Shown: in pieces, positions 51,138-60,847 of the stretch | How the letters are laid out: the number at the start of each line of letters is the position of its first letter | How positions within the stretch are numbered: the stretch's first letter is position 1 | Program-made: the position numbers and the translations under genes | NCBI RefSeq assembly: GCF_025245835.1 | Contig: NZ_JAOBWS010000010.1 | Location: 1-64,000 of the forward strand | DNA from: Rheinheimera sp. 4Y26 | Lineage (GTDB): Bacteria > Pseudomonadota > Gammaproteobacteria > Enterobacterales > Alteromonadaceae | Length of the DNA: 64,000 bases | Reading direction: 5' to 3' | Notes under the pieces: generated by a model | What the model saw: only the letters and a program-made list of their open reading frames with translations | Told to the model about the DNA's origin: nothing | The model's database searches: none

Positions 51138-52067
51138 ATGGCGGGTATTCTTGATTCTGTAAACCAGCGCACCCAGTTGGTTGGGCAAAACCGGCTCGAG
51201 CTGTTGTTGTTCCGGTTGGCTGGTCGGCAGCGTTTTGGCATTAACGTATTTAAAGTAAGAGAAGTGCTGCAGTGCCCGCCGCTGACTGCAATTCCAAAAC
51301 GTAATAAGTTTGTGCGTGGTATTGCCCATATCCGCGGCCAAACCATTTCTGTCATCGATTTAAGCCTGGCAACAGGTGGACGTCCGATTGAAAATCTGAA
51401 AGACAGCTTTATTATCATTGCCGAATACAACCGTTCAGTGCAGGGCTTTTTAGTCAATTCCGTTGAACGTATTATTAATATCAACTGGGAATCTATTATG
51501 CCGCCGCCAAAAGGCACAGGCGGTCGCCAGAGTTATTTAACGGCAGTGACTGAAATTGACAAAGAGCTGGTGGAAATTATCGACGTGGAGAAAATCCTCG
51601 AGGAAATTTCACCGTCACCCACTACTATTACCGCCGCAGTTGAAACCGAATCTATTATGGCCGACCTTGGCGGCAGAACCATTCTGATAGCGGACGACTC
51701 AGCCGTTGCCCGTAATCAGGTGAAGAGGGCGCTGGAAGGTTTGGGTGTAACCATGCATCTGGTGAAAAATGGCCGTGAAGCTTTAACCTACCTGCAGGAA
51801 GTTGCCGCTAGTTGTGAAGAGTCGGTCACCGAAAAAATCGGTTTGCTGATTTCGGATATTGAAATGCCGGAAATGGATGGTTATACCCTGACGGCAGAAA
51901 TTCGCCTCGACCAGAAACTGAAAAAATTGCATGTGATCCTGCACACTTCACTCAGCGGAGTGTTTAATCAGCAAATGGTGCAAAAAGTTGGCGCAGACGA
52001 TTTTATTGCCAAGTTTAATCCTGATGAACTTGGTGAATCGGTGCGCAAGTGGTTACATACTGATTGA
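51138..52067 (+). CDS. cheV: Chemotaxis coupling protein CheV
   Basis: 309 residues. CheW-like domain (about 15-155; FRLAGRQRFGINVFKVREVLQCPPLTAIPKRN, RGIAHIRGQTISVIDL) followed by a receiver domain (about 170-305) with acceptor Asp in LLISDIEMPEMDGY. CheV joins receptors to CheA and tunes the signal by its own phosphorylation. AGTTCTGGGGAG lies ahead of the ATG. It is placed before cheR and the flg operon, as in Vibrio and Shewanella. No clear sigma-54 or FliA promoter is seen in front of it. Confidence 0.93.
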   Translation: MAGILDSVNQRTQLVGQNRLELLLFRLAGRQRFGINVFKVREVLQCPPLTAIPKRNKFVRGIAHIRGQTISVIDLSLATGGRPIENLKDSFIIIAEYNRSVQGFLVNSVERIININWESIMPPPKGTGGRQSYLTAVTEIDKELVEIIDVEKILEEISPSPTTITAAVETESIMADLGGRTILIADDSAVARNQVKRALEGLGVTMHLVKNGREALTYLQEVAASCEESVTEKIGLLISDIEMPEMDGYTLTAEIRLDQKLKKLHVILHTSLSGVFNQQMVQKVGADDFIAKFNPDELGESVRKWLHTD

Positions 52068-52081
52068 TAGGTGGCATCGCA

Positions 52082-52915
52082 GTGGCGAACAAAGAGCTGC
52101 ATGACAGTGAGTACAAGCTGTTCAGGGATTTCCTTGAGCAGCAGTGCGGCATAGTGCTGGGTGACAATAAACAGTATCTGGTAAAAAGCCGGCTGGGTCC
52201 TTTAATGCAAAGGTTTAATCTGGCCACTTTATCCGAGCTGGTCAGTAAAACGCTGAGTCCGTTTGAGCGGCAACTTCGTTCCGCTGTGATAGACGCTATG
52301 ACCACCAACGAAACTTTATGGTTTCGCGATACCTACCCCTATGAGCTGTTAAAAAAACAAATTTTCCCGGAGCTGGAGAAAGATCATCGCAACGTCAAAA
52401 TTTGGTCGGCGGCCAGCTCATCCGGCCAGGAGCCTTATTCTATTGCAATGACAGCGCTTGAGTATCAGGCTCAAAGGCCTTCGGCTTTTAGTCTGGGCGT
52501 GCAAATTCTCGGCACTGATATTTCAAATGCGATGCTCGAGCATTGTCAGCGTGGTGAATACGATGGTCTGGCTTTATCCAGAGGTTTGTCCCCTGAGCGG
52601 CGCAGCAAGTTTTTTGAAGAAAGCGGCAACGGTATGATGCGGGTGCGGGACCAGGTACGTAAAAATGTGTCCTTCCGCCATTTAAACCTGCTTGATAGTT
52701 ACACTTTGCTTGGCAAGTTTGACATTATATTCTGCCGTAACGTATTGATTTATTTCTCTCCTGAGGTAAAAGCCAAGATCATTCGCCAGTTTGCGCAGTC
52801 GTTAAATCCACGTGGCTACCTGTTTTTAGGGGCGTCGGAATCTTTAAGCAGCGTGAATACCGATTTTGAAATGTTGCGCTGTAATCCGGGCATTATTTAC
52901 CGTCGTAAAAACTAA
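52082..52915 (+). CDS. cheR: Chemotaxis methyltransferase CheR
   Basis: 277 residues from a GTG at 52082, favoured by AGGTGG seven bases upstream; a TTG at 52064 would overlap cheV. N-terminal helical domain (about 5-75) and SAM-binding domain with MTTNETLWFRD, AASSSGQEPYSIAM (SAM loop), GTDISN and DIIFCRNVLIYFSPE. It methylates receptor glutamates. Length is normal. It follows cheV within 14 bases and is closed by a terminator. Confidence 0.93.
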   Translation: MANKELHDSEYKLFRDFLEQQCGIVLGDNKQYLVKSRLGPLMQRFNLATLSELVSKTLSPFERQLRSAVIDAMTTNETLWFRDTYPYELLKKQIFPELEKDHRNVKIWSAASSSGQEPYSIAMTALEYQAQRPSAFSLGVQILGTDISNAMLEHCQRGEYDGLALSRGLSPERRSKFFEESGNGMMRVRDQVRKNVSFRHLNLLDSYTLLGKFDIIFCRNVLIYFSPEVKAKIIRQFAQSLNPRGYLFLGASESLSSVNTDFEMLRCNPGIIYRRKN

Positions 52916-52922
52916 TCAGTCT

Positions 52923-52949
52923 AAAGAGCCGGCAGTCGCCGGCTCTTTG
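52923..52949 (+). terminator. Terminator of cheV-cheR
   Basis: AAAGAGCCGGC/GCCGGCTCTTT with a four-base loop, then T-rich TGTCTTTT. Confidence 0.85.
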
Positions 52950-53004
52950 TCTTTTATTAAAATCCTACATTATTTTGCCTGAAGCGCACAGCGCCAAAAA
53001 TTTT

Positions 53005-53020
53005 TGGCCTGAGTTTTGCT
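53005..53020 (+). promoter_or_regulatory. Sigma-54 promoter of the flgB operon
   Basis: TGGCCTGAGTTTTGCT has TGGC and TTGCT with exact spacing. Start expected near 53032, about 27 bases ahead of flgB. Confidence 0.85.
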
Positions 53021-53058
53021 ACAGAAATTCTGTCATTCACAGAATAGAGTGCTGCATC

Positions 53059-53460
53059 ATGGCAATCAGCTTCGACCGGGCCTTTGGCCTGCATCCCCAG
53101 GGGATGCTACTCAGAGAAAAACGTTCCGAAATATTGGCCGACAATATCGCCAATGCGGACACACCGGGTTTTAAAGCCAAAGATCTGGATTTTCAGACAG
53201 CGCTTGCCAACGCCCGGACGCAGCAAAGTTCCTCACTGAGCCGCACTCATGACAAACATTTTGTGATTTCAACCGATCTGCGCCAGGAAGTGAAATTCCG
53301 CAACGTGGAACAAACTGACACCGGTGACGGTAACAGTGTTGATATTCATCGTGAGCGCAATGCGTTTAGCCAGAACAGTATGGAATATCAGGCGTCACTG
53401 AATTTTCTGAACGGAAAAATCAGTGGCTTGAAAAAAGCTTTAGGTGGAGGTCAGGCCTAA
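53059..53460 (+). CDS. flgB: Flagellar basal-body rod protein FlgB
   Basis: 133 residues from the ATG at 53059; a longer frame upstream is excluded by the promoter at 53005. N-terminal hook-rod motif ADNIANADTPGFKAKDLDF and C-terminal SLNFLNGKISGLKKAL. It forms the part of the rod nearest the membrane, on the MS ring. Its stop overlaps the flgC start by one base. Confidence 0.95.
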   Translation: MAISFDRAFGLHPQGMLLREKRSEILADNIANADTPGFKAKDLDFQTALANARTQQSSSLSRTHDKHFVISTDLRQEVKFRNVEQTDTGDGNSVDIHRERNAFSQNSMEYQASLNFLNGKISGLKKALGGGQA

Positions 53461-53873
53461 TGAGTTTATATCGGGTGTTTGATATTGCCGGTTCCGGATT
53501 AACGGCGCAGGCGCTGAGGCTGAACACCACAGCCAGTAATATTGCCAATGCCAATACGGTGAGTAGCAGCATTGACCAAACCTATCGTGGCCGTCATCCG
53601 GTGTTTGCCGCTGAACTTGACCGGGCGCAGGAACAACAGGGCGCAGGGGTAAAAGTGATGGGCATTGTTGAAAGTGATGCACCGCTGACCACCGAATATA
53701 ATCCAAGCCATCCGATGGCAGACGAAAATGGCTTTATCTACAAGCCAAACGTGAATGTCATCGAAGAGATGGCCAACATGATTTCAGCCAGTCGCTCATA
53801 CGACGCCAATGTGCAGATTGCCGACGCAGCCAAACAGATGCTGAGCCGTACTCTGACACTGGGTCAACGCTAA
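53460..53873 (+). CDS. flgC: Flagellar basal-body rod protein FlgC
   Basis: 137 residues; FDIAGSGLTAQALRLNTTASNIANANT at the N-terminus and PNVNVIEEMANMISASRSYDANVQI near the end are FlgC marks. Proximal rod. Translationally coupled to flgB (TAATG); ten bases before flgD. Confidence 0.95.
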   Translation: MSLYRVFDIAGSGLTAQALRLNTTASNIANANTVSSSIDQTYRGRHPVFAAELDRAQEQQGAGVKVMGIVESDAPLTTEYNPSHPMADENGFIYKPNVNVIEEMANMISASRSYDANVQIADAAKQMLSRTLTLGQR

Positions 53874-53883
53874 GGAGTAAGCC

Positions 53884-54582
53884 ATGACGACCGTCAGTAA
53901 TAATACCAGTAACAGTTATCTGGACAGCCTGAAAGGGGCCAACGGTGCCAAGGAAAAAACCGACGCTGAAAAAGCAGGGGCTTTAACCCAGGCCGATTTC
54001 TTTGCGCTGTTAACCCAGCAGTTGGCGTTTCAGGACCCGACCAAGCCGGTTGAAAACGATCAGATGATTGCGCAAATGACCAACTTCACCATGGCTGATG
54101 GTATCAGCTCGCTGAACAGCAATTTTAAAGATTTTGCCAGCAGCATGGATTCAAATCAGGCACTGCAGGCATCGAGCCTGGTGGGCCGCACTGTGCGGGT
54201 CAGCTCGGATCAAATGCCGTTTGACGGCACAAATATGGCGGTAGGCTCTACCGAAGTTCCGGCCAACACCAGTTTATTGACGGTGAAAATTTATAACGCA
54301 GCCGGTGCGCTGGTGCGATCTGAGCCGGCTGAAAGCCCGCCAAGCGGCAAGTTCGACTTTGCCTGGGATGGCAATAATGATGCTGGCGAAGCGCTGCCTA
54401 AAGGCATGTATACCGTCAAGGTGGAAGCCACAGTCAATGGCAAAACCGAAGCATTACCCACTTCTTCTTATGTACCTGTGACCAGTGTGACGCTGGGCAA
54501 AGGTACAGGTGACATGACATTAAATCTGTTTGGTTTAGGTGCAAAAAAACTGACAGATATTTTAGAAATTGCAGCGGGTTAA
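53884..54582 (+). CDS. flgD: Hook-capping protein FlgD
   Basis: 232 residues. N-terminal FlgD segment (TQADFFALLTQQLAFQDPTKPVENDQMIAQMTNFTM), a middle tudor-like and an Ig-type FLGD domain (YNAAGALVRSEP...FAWDGNNDAGEALPKGMYTVKVEA). It caps the growing hook and is later lost. AAGGAG stands before the ATG. Confidence 0.95.
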   Translation: MTTVSNNTSNSYLDSLKGANGAKEKTDAEKAGALTQADFFALLTQQLAFQDPTKPVENDQMIAQMTNFTMADGISSLNSNFKDFASSMDSNQALQASSLVGRTVRVSSDQMPFDGTNMAVGSTEVPANTSLLTVKIYNAAGALVRSEPAESPPSGKFDFAWDGNNDAGEALPKGMYTVKVEATVNGKTEALPTSSYVPVTSVTLGKGTGDMTLNLFGLGAKKLTDILEIAAG

Positions 54583-54602
54583 CTCCGTCAACGAGGTGAA
54601 CT

Positions 54603-55919
54603 ATGAGTTTTAATATTGCATTAAGTGGTCTGGCAGCCGCTCAGAAAGACTTGGATACCACGGCAAATAATATTGCCAACGTCAACACCACGGGTTTTAA
54701 AGAATCCCGTGCTGAATTTGCTGATGTGTATGCAGGTTCTATTTTTTCCTCGAACCGCACAAAAGTGGGCGACGGTGTGTCTACTTCGATGGTGGCACAA
54801 CAATTTAGCCAGGGTGCGCTCAAATTTACCAACAACTCGCTGGATTTAGCTATTACCGGTGATGGCTTTTTTGCCATGACGCCAGGCCTGGCTGACCGTG
54901 ATATGTCCTATACCCGTGCCGGTGCCTTTAAGCTGTCCAAAGAAAACTTTATTGTCGATAACAACGGCAATTATTTGCAGGGTTATCCGGTGGACCCGAG
55001 CACAGGTTCGGTTAGTTCTATCAGTTTAAGTACCACCAAACCTATTCAGATCCCAAGTACGGCAGGTGCACCACGTTCCACGTCCAACGTTTATCTGACG
55101 ATGAACCTGAATTCTAAAGATGTGGCGCCTGCCGGTGGTTTCCCGGCTTTTAACCCGCTGGATAAAACCACTTACAACTCAACGGCAGGTACTTCGACCA
55201 CTGTGTATGACAGCTTGGGCGAGCCACATATTCTGTCGTTCTATTTCAGAAGAACAGATCCGGCCACAGACAATGACTGGGAAGTGTATGCGGTGTTTGA
55301 TGACAAAACGGCAGCGGGTCAGGAATTTGGTCCTGTAGTACTGGATTTTGACGCCAACGGTGTGCCAACTTTACCACTGACCGCATCTTTACCGGATCTG
55401 GTGATCCCGCAGGCGACATTAAATACACCTACTTACCTGCAAAACGGTGCTCAGTTCACCGGCCCGTTAACGGTAAACTTTACCGACCAGGCTGCAACCC
55501 GTTTCCCAACACAGTACGCCTCGAAGTTTGAAGTGGGTTCGTTAAGCCAGGATGGTACTACTGTGGGCCGGTTAACCAGTATCGACATCGATGCGGCCGG
55601 TAAAGTGATGGCTAGCTACAGCAACGGTGACCAGACCTATCTGTCTCAAATTGCCATGGTGAAATTTGCCAACCCACAGGGTTTAACCCAAACCGGTAAT
55701 ACCGCCTGGAAAACCAGTCTGCGCTCCGGTGAGCCGCTGGCAGGTGAAGCCAACAGTGGTACTTTAGGCGCCATTAACTCGTCAGCACTGGAAAACTCCA
55801 ACGTCAACCTGACCAACGAACTGGTTGATTTAATTTCGGCGCAGCGTAACTTCCAGGCCAACTCCAGGGCACTTGAAGTCAACAGTACCTTGCAACAAAC
55901 TGTCTTGCAGATCCGTTAA
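54603..55919 (+). CDS. flgE: Flagellar hook protein FlgE
   Basis: 438 residues. N-terminal ALSGLAAAQKDLDTTANNIANVNTTGFKESRAEF and C-terminal NVNLTNELVDLISAQRNFQANSRALEVNSTLQQTVLQIR are the packing helices of hook subunits; the D1/D2 part lies between. Length is close to Vibrio FlgE. ACGAGGTGA precedes the ATG. A terminator follows, so FlgE closes the first transcript block. Confidence 0.95.
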   Translation: MSFNIALSGLAAAQKDLDTTANNIANVNTTGFKESRAEFADVYAGSIFSSNRTKVGDGVSTSMVAQQFSQGALKFTNNSLDLAITGDGFFAMTPGLADRDMSYTRAGAFKLSKENFIVDNNGNYLQGYPVDPSTGSVSSISLSTTKPIQIPSTAGAPRSTSNVYLTMNLNSKDVAPAGGFPAFNPLDKTTYNSTAGTSTTVYDSLGEPHILSFYFRRTDPATDNDWEVYAVFDDKTAAGQEFGPVVLDFDANGVPTLPLTASLPDLVIPQATLNTPTYLQNGAQFTGPLTVNFTDQAATRFPTQYASKFEVGSLSQDGTTVGRLTSIDIDAAGKVMASYSNGDQTYLSQIAMVKFANPQGLTQTGNTAWKTSLRSGEPLAGEANSGTLGAINSSALENSNVNLTNELVDLISAQRNFQANSRALEVNSTLQQTVLQIR

Positions 55920-55941
55920 TTAACACGCTGATGCTGCACTG

Positions 55942-55970
55942 AAAAAAACCACCTGCGGGTGGTTTTTTTA
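55942..55970 (+). terminator. Terminator after flgE
   Basis: AAAAACCACC/GGTGGTTTTTTT with loop TGCG. It separates flgB-E from flgF-L. Confidence 0.88.
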
Positions 55971-56062
55971 TGCCCGGAATTTATCGGATTTCACTGTCGT
56001 TGCAGGCAAAAATCGCTGCCTGAAAGCCTGCTTTAGCCTGATCTTAGCTGCTTTAAACATCA

Positions 56063-56078
56063 TGGCATCATCTTTGCT
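56063..56078 (+). promoter_or_regulatory. Sigma-54 promoter of the flgF operon
   Basis: TGGCATCATCTTTGCT matches TGGC...TTGCT with exact spacing; start expected near 56090, 45 bases ahead of flgF. Confidence 0.88.
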
Positions 56079-56134
56079 TTAGTCCTGTATCAGAGGCTGA
56101 AAATGCCGGTACTTTTGAATCATGGAGCAAGGTT

Positions 56135-56881
56135 ATGGACCATTTGCTGTATATCGCGATGAGCGGTGCCAAAGAGAATATGAATGCTCTTGGCGTGCGG
56201 GCAAACAATCTGGCCAACGCCAATACCACGGGTTTTAAAGCAGATTTAGAGCAGGCGCGTTCAATGCAGGCCTTTGGTGACGGTTTGCCAAGCCGGGTTT
56301 TTGCCATGACCGAAATGCCAAGTCAGAATTTTGACGCCGGTGAACTGAAGATCACTGAAAACGAATTAGACGTGGCCATTCAGGGTGACGGTTGGTTTGC
56401 GGTGCAGGATGGCGATGGCAATGAAGCCTATACCAGAGCCGGCAGTTTAAAAATAAGCGCCGATGGCATGCTGCAAACCGCTTCAGGTTTGGCAGTGCTC
56501 AGTGATGGTGGCGATCCGATTCAGCTGCCGGTGCCACTGGCAAAAATTGATATTGCTGCAGACGGCAGTATTCAGGCGTTAGCGCAAGGTGCACCCGCGA
56601 CAGCAATGGCTGAAGTAGGGCGGATCAAGCTGGTGAAACCAGACAATGCCGATGTGGTGAAAGGAAACGACAGTTTATTTCGCCGTAAAGACGGTGAAGT
56701 GGCTGAAGCTGATGCGACTGTCAGTTTATTGTCCGGCGCCCTTGAGGGCAGCAATGTTAACGCTGTAGGAGAGATGACTTATATGATCAGCCTGCAGCGC
56801 CAGTACGAGTTACAAGTCAAGATGATGAAAACCGCTGAAGATATGGATCGCCAGCATAATCAGATTTTACGCATAATCTAG
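56135..56881 (+). CDS. flgF: Flagellar proximal rod protein FlgF
   Basis: 248 residues with the rod start MSGAKENMNALGVRANNLANANTTGFKADLEQAR and end EMTYMISLQRQYELQVKMMKTAEDMD. Shorter than FlgE or FlgG, as expected for FlgF. AGCAAGG precedes the ATG; the first gene after the sigma-54 promoter. Confidence 0.95.
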   Translation: MDHLLYIAMSGAKENMNALGVRANNLANANTTGFKADLEQARSMQAFGDGLPSRVFAMTEMPSQNFDAGELKITENELDVAIQGDGWFAVQDGDGNEAYTRAGSLKISADGMLQTASGLAVLSDGGDPIQLPVPLAKIDIAADGSIQALAQGAPATAMAEVGRIKLVKPDNADVVKGNDSLFRRKDGEVAEADATVSLLSGALEGSNVNAVGEMTYMISLQRQYELQVKMMKTAEDMDRQHNQILRII

Positions 56882-56904
56882 AGCCTCAGGCTCAGGAGGA
56901 CACC

Positions 56905-57693
56905 ATGCATCCAGCACTTTGGATCAGCAAAACAGGTTTAGATGCCAAGCAGCGTGATATTTCGGTCATTTCAAACAACCTGGCCAACGCCAGTACTGTC
57001 GGCTACAAAAAAAGCCGGGCTGTGTTTGAAGACTTGTTATATCAAAACGTTAATCAGCCTGGCGGCCGCTCGTCACAAAACTCAGAATTGCCTAATGGTT
57101 TAATGCTGGGCGCCGGTACCAAAGTGGTGGCCACCCAGAAAAACTTCACCCAGGGCAATCACATGACCACCGACAATGCGCTCGATGTGATGATCCAGGG
57201 TTCAGGCTTTTTTGAAGTGCTGATGCCGGACGGTTCTATTTCTTATACCCGCAACGGTCAGTTCACCACGGACAGTGAAGGCAACCTGGTGACTTCAGGT
57301 GCCGGTTACCAGATCCAGCCCACTATCACTATTCCGCCGGAAGCGACTGATATCAATATTTCACAGGACGGTGAAGTGTCGGTGAAAATTCCGGGTCAGG
57401 CAGAAAATGCTGTGCTTGGGCAGCTGATCGTCACCAACTTTATTAACCCGGCCGGTTTAGAGCCGATAGGGCAAAACTTATTCCGCCAGACCGGTGCCAG
57501 TGGCGATCCGGTGCAAGGGGTGCCGGGCCTTGAAGGTATTGGTTATGTGGTGCAGGGCGCACTGGAGTCGTCCAACGTCAATGTCACCGAAGAGCTGGTG
57601 GGCCTGATTGAAAGTCAGCGGGTTTATGAAATGAACTCCAAGGTGATTTCAGCAGTGGATCAGATGCTGAGCTTTGCTATCCAGCAGCTGTAA
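56905..57693 (+). CDS. flgG: Flagellar distal rod protein FlgG
   Basis: 262 residues; SKTGLDAKQRDISVISNNLANASTVGYKKSRAVF and the end ESSNVNVTEELVGLIESQRVYEMNSKVISAVDQML are FlgG marks. CAGGAGGA precedes the ATG. FlgG builds the long distal rod crossing the peptidoglycan. Confidence 0.95.
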   Translation: MHPALWISKTGLDAKQRDISVISNNLANASTVGYKKSRAVFEDLLYQNVNQPGGRSSQNSELPNGLMLGAGTKVVATQKNFTQGNHMTTDNALDVMIQGSGFFEVLMPDGSISYTRNGQFTTDSEGNLVTSGAGYQIQPTITIPPEATDINISQDGEVSVKIPGQAENAVLGQLIVTNFINPAGLEPIGQNLFRQTGASGDPVQGVPGLEGIGYVVQGALESSNVNVTEELVGLIESQRVYEMNSKVISAVDQMLSFAIQQL

Positions 57694-57706
57694 GCGGGAG
57701 GTTGTG

Positions 57707-58384
57707 ATGCGTATTGGAATTTATTTGCTGGCACTGTGTTTAATGTCTGGCTGTGCCAGTTATGAACCTGAAGCCATGCCTGACGATCCGGCGTTTGCAC
57801 CGCTGCCGCCTGAACCTGTGGCTGCGCCTGTGGTGCAAACCGGCTCTTTGTTCGCATCCGGTTTGTCTAATGGTTTGTATTCAGATAATAAAGCCAGACG
57901 CGAAGGCGACATTATTACTGTGGTACTACGCGAAAATACCCAGGCGTCAAAAAAAGCCAAAACTGAATTTGGCAAAGACAGCAGCAACAATATTGAGCCT
58001 ATGGTTGGCCTTGGCGGGCGTAATATCAGTGCCGCCGGTAATGTGCTGCAATTGGGCATGAACTCAAGCACAGATTTTAAAGGTGATTCCAAAGCGGACC
58101 AGAGCAACAGCTTAACCGGCGATATTTCGGTGAATGTGCTTCGGGTGATGGCGAACGGCAACCTGGTGATCCGCGGTGAAAAATGGCTGACGCTGAACAC
58201 AGGTAAAGAATATATCCGCTTAACAGGGGTGATTCGCCCTGAAGACATTGATTCACGTAATACAGTGGAGTCGAGCAAAATTGCCAACGCCCGGATTGAA
58301 TACAGTGGTACAGGGGCGGCACATGGTGGCCAGGGCCCTGGTTGGTTAACCAAGTTTTTTGCTTCAGCCCTGTGGCCGTTCTGA
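57707..58384 (+). CDS. flgH: Flagellar L-ring lipoprotein FlgH
   Basis: 225 residues from the ATG at 57707 (GGGAGG upstream). Lipobox MSGC (Cys at 17), then a Pro-rich linker, and the FlgH core with [48 protein letters not shown] and the ending [14 protein letters not shown]. It forms the L ring in the outer membrane. Confidence 0.95.
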   Translation: MRIGIYLLALCLMSGCASYEPEAMPDDPAFAPLPPEPVAAPVVQTGSLFASGLSNGLYSDNKARREGDIITVVLRENTQASKKAKTEFGKDSSNNIEPMVGLGGRNISAAGNVLQLGMNSSTDFKGDSKADQSNSLTGDISVNVLRVMANGNLVIRGEKWLTLNTGKEYIRLTGVIRPEDIDSRNTVESSKIANARIEYSGTGAAHGGQGPGWLTKFFASALWPF

Positions 58385-58403
58385 TCTGATTGAGGATAAG
58401 GCG

Positions 58404-59495
58404 ATGAAAATTTCAGCCTGTATGTTGTTGAGCCTGGCGTTGTTAAGCCTGAACGCACAAGCGGCCCGTATTAAAGATGTGGCCAGTGTGGAAGGAGTAC
58501 GTTCGAACCAGCTGGTCGGTTACGGCTTAGTGGTAGGTTTGCCGGGCACAGGTGAACAAAGCCCATTTACTGAGCAAAGTTTTAAAACTATGTTGAGTAA
58601 CTTTGGCATTAATTTGCCGGCAGGCATGAAATCACAGATCAAAAACGTGGCTGCTGTTGCTGTGCACGCCGAGTTACCTGCTTTTGCCAAACCAGGTCAG
58701 GCGATAGATGTGACAGTGTCGTCGGTCGGCAGTTCAAAAGGGCTGCGTGGTGGCACTTTATTACAAACTTTTTTAAAGGGTCTGGACGGTCAGATTTATG
58801 CCGTGGCGCAGGGCAGTCTGGTGGTCAGTGGCCTGGGTGCTGAAGGCGCCGACGGCTCCCGTGTGGTGGTCAACACGCCAACTGTGGGGCGTATTCCAAA
58901 TGGCGCCATGGTAGAACGTGAAGTGCCAAGTCCTTTTGCGCAGGGCGATTACATTACCTTTAATCTGAACCGTGGTGACTTTACCACAGCCAAAAATCTG
59001 GCGGCGGCCATCAATGGTTTTATCGGTGATGAAACGGCCAGAACCCTGGACGCACGTTCAGTACAAGTCAGGGCCCCCCGGGATATCGATCAGCGGGTGT
59101 CTTATCTGGCAACGCTGGAAAACCTGACCTTTGAGCCAGCGTCGGATTCGGCCAAAATTATTATTAACTCGCGCACCGGCACTATTGTGATAGGCAAAGA
59201 TGTGCGGTTATTCCCGGCCGCTGTGACCCATGGTGGCATGACGGTGACTATTGCCGAAAACCCAACGGTCAGTCAGCCCAATGCGCTCGCCGACGGTGAA
59301 ACTGTGGTTGTGCCGAACACTATTATCGATGTGCGTCCGGACAGGTCACGGATGTTTAAATTTGACCCTGGTGTAACCCTTGATGAGCTGGTCAGCACTG
59401 TCAATGCAGTGGGTGCTGCACCTGGTGACCTGATGGCCATTCTGGAAGCCTTAAAAGAAGCCGGTGCCATTCACGGTGAGCTGGTGGTGATCTAA
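58404..59495 (+). CDS. flgI: Flagellar P-ring protein FlgI
   Basis: 363 residues from the ATG at 58404 (GAGGATAAGG upstream). Signal peptide ends at LNAQA-AR (about 19-20). The family hallmarks [60 protein letters not shown] are all present. It forms the P ring in the peptidoglycan layer with help from FlgA. One base before flgJ. Confidence 0.96.
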   Translation: MKISACMLLSLALLSLNAQAARIKDVASVEGVRSNQLVGYGLVVGLPGTGEQSPFTEQSFKTMLSNFGINLPAGMKSQIKNVAAVAVHAELPAFAKPGQAIDVTVSSVGSSKGLRGGTLLQTFLKGLDGQIYAVAQGSLVVSGLGAEGADGSRVVVNTPTVGRIPNGAMVEREVPSPFAQGDYITFNLNRGDFTTAKNLAAAINGFIGDETARTLDARSVQVRAPRDIDQRVSYLATLENLTFEPASDSAKIIINSRTGTIVIGKDVRLFPAAVTHGGMTVTIAENPTVSQPNALADGETVVVPNTIIDVRPDRSRMFKFDPGVTLDELVSTVNAVGAAPGDLMAILEALKEAGAIHGELVVI

Positions 59496-59496
59496 C

Positions 59497-60768
59497 ATGA
59501 ACAAGCCTGATGTCAGTGTGTCTTATCATGATTTGTCGAGCCTGAACCAACTGCGCTCTACGGCAAAAAAAGATGAAACCGCCTCCATCAAGCAGGCTGC
59601 ACAGCAGTTTGAGTCGGTGTTTATGGGCATGCTGCTGTCCAGTATGCGCAAAGCCAACGAAAGTTTTGGTGAAGATAACCCACTCAATAGCCAGGCCACT
59701 GAATTTTACCGGGATATGCACGACAGTCAGCTCGCAACCGAATTGTCAAAAAAAGGCGCTTTGGGGCTGGCTGATTTAATGGTGCAGCAACTTAGCCCGG
59801 AAAAAAGTAAAACCAAAGCTGCCAGCCATATCAGCCCGCCGTCACGTTTTGATGTGCCGGAGCAAAAAAACTTTGCACTGCCATCCGACAGCAATATGCA
59901 CGCTCTGGAAAGCAGAGGGCCACGTTTTGTCAAACTCGACCCCGAGCGGATAGTACTCAATGCCAGCCCGGTGAAAACAGCCGCTGATGTTGATGCGCGA
60001 GGTGCTGAACCCTTAGTCACAGAACTTCCGCCAGTTGCAGCGCTGCAACAGCAAACAAATGCCATTCCTTTTGTACAGCAGTTACCGCCAGAGCAGCAAT
60101 ATGCTGCCGCAACTGAGCGGACAAGTCCGGTGTTGCAGTTTTCTGGCCTGAAGCCGATAACCCTGCTAAGTGGCGCGACCACAGCCGAAACGCTCGTTCA
60201 GACAACAGTTGAAACAAAGGCTGCGCCAAAAGTTGTCGCTAAGCATGCCGTGGCTGACGTAAGCACAGAAAAAAGCGCCGATGCCGCTACCGCCTTTATC
60301 CAGAAGTTATTGCCTGCAGCAGAGCAGGCGGCGGCTAAACTGGGTTTAGAGCCACTGGCGTTAATAGCCCAGGCCGCGCTTGAAACCGGCTGGGGCCAGC
60401 GTATGTTTAAAACAGCTGAAGGCCAAAGCAGTAATAATCTGTTTGGTATCAAGGCGATGGGCAACTGGCAGGGCAACGTGGCCGTGGTCGACACGCTGGA
60501 ATACCGCCAGGGCGTGGCACAAAAAGAAAAAGCAAAATTCCGTGCTTATGACAGCACAGAACAAAGTTTGTCGGATTACGTGGACTTAATTCAGTCCAAC
60601 CCGCGTTATCAGGCGGCGCTGGAAGTGGCAGGTGATACCAAAGCCTATTTCCGTCAGTTGCAGGCGGCTGGCTACGCGACAGACCCGAACTATGCCGAGA
60701 AAATATTGTCAGTTTTACAAGGACGTGCGTTTAAAGAGGTACGGAACTTGCTGGACAAATCTTCATAA
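59497..60768 (+). CDS. flgJ: Flagellar rod assembly protein / muramidase FlgJ
   Basis: 423 residues. The N-terminal rod-capping domain (about 25-90; AAQQFESVFMGMLLSSMRKAN) and the C-terminal glucosaminidase domain (about 260-415; ALIAQAALETGWGQRMFKTAEGQSSNNLFGIKA, with Glu of AALETGWG as catalytic acid) are joined by a linker of about 170 residues (90-260), longer than in E. coli FlgJ (313 residues in total). The linker is low in complexity. It opens a hole in peptidoglycan for the rod. Confidence 0.94.
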   Translation: MNKPDVSVSYHDLSSLNQLRSTAKKDETASIKQAAQQFESVFMGMLLSSMRKANESFGEDNPLNSQATEFYRDMHDSQLATELSKKGALGLADLMVQQLSPEKSKTKAASHISPPSRFDVPEQKNFALPSDSNMHALESRGPRFVKLDPERIVLNASPVKTAADVDARGAEPLVTELPPVAALQQQTNAIPFVQQLPPEQQYAAATERTSPVLQFSGLKPITLLSGATTAETLVQTTVETKAAPKVVAKHAVADVSTEKSADAATAFIQKLLPAAEQAAAKLGLEPLALIAQAALETGWGQRMFKTAEGQSSNNLFGIKAMGNWQGNVAVVDTLEYRQGVAQKEKAKFRAYDSTEQSLSDYVDLIQSNPRYQAALEVAGDTKAYFRQLQAAGYATDPNYAEKILSVLQGRAFKEVRNLLDKSS

Positions 60769-60847
60769 CAGCGGCCTATGTATTGCCAGGAATCGAAGCC
60801 GGGATCAAGCAACCGCTTTCCCGCAGTGACAGAGTCAGGAGTTTCAG

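Noticed and set aside
60769-60847. Sigma-54 or FliA promoter before flgK
   Set aside because: No element with proper spacing was found in the 80-base gap.
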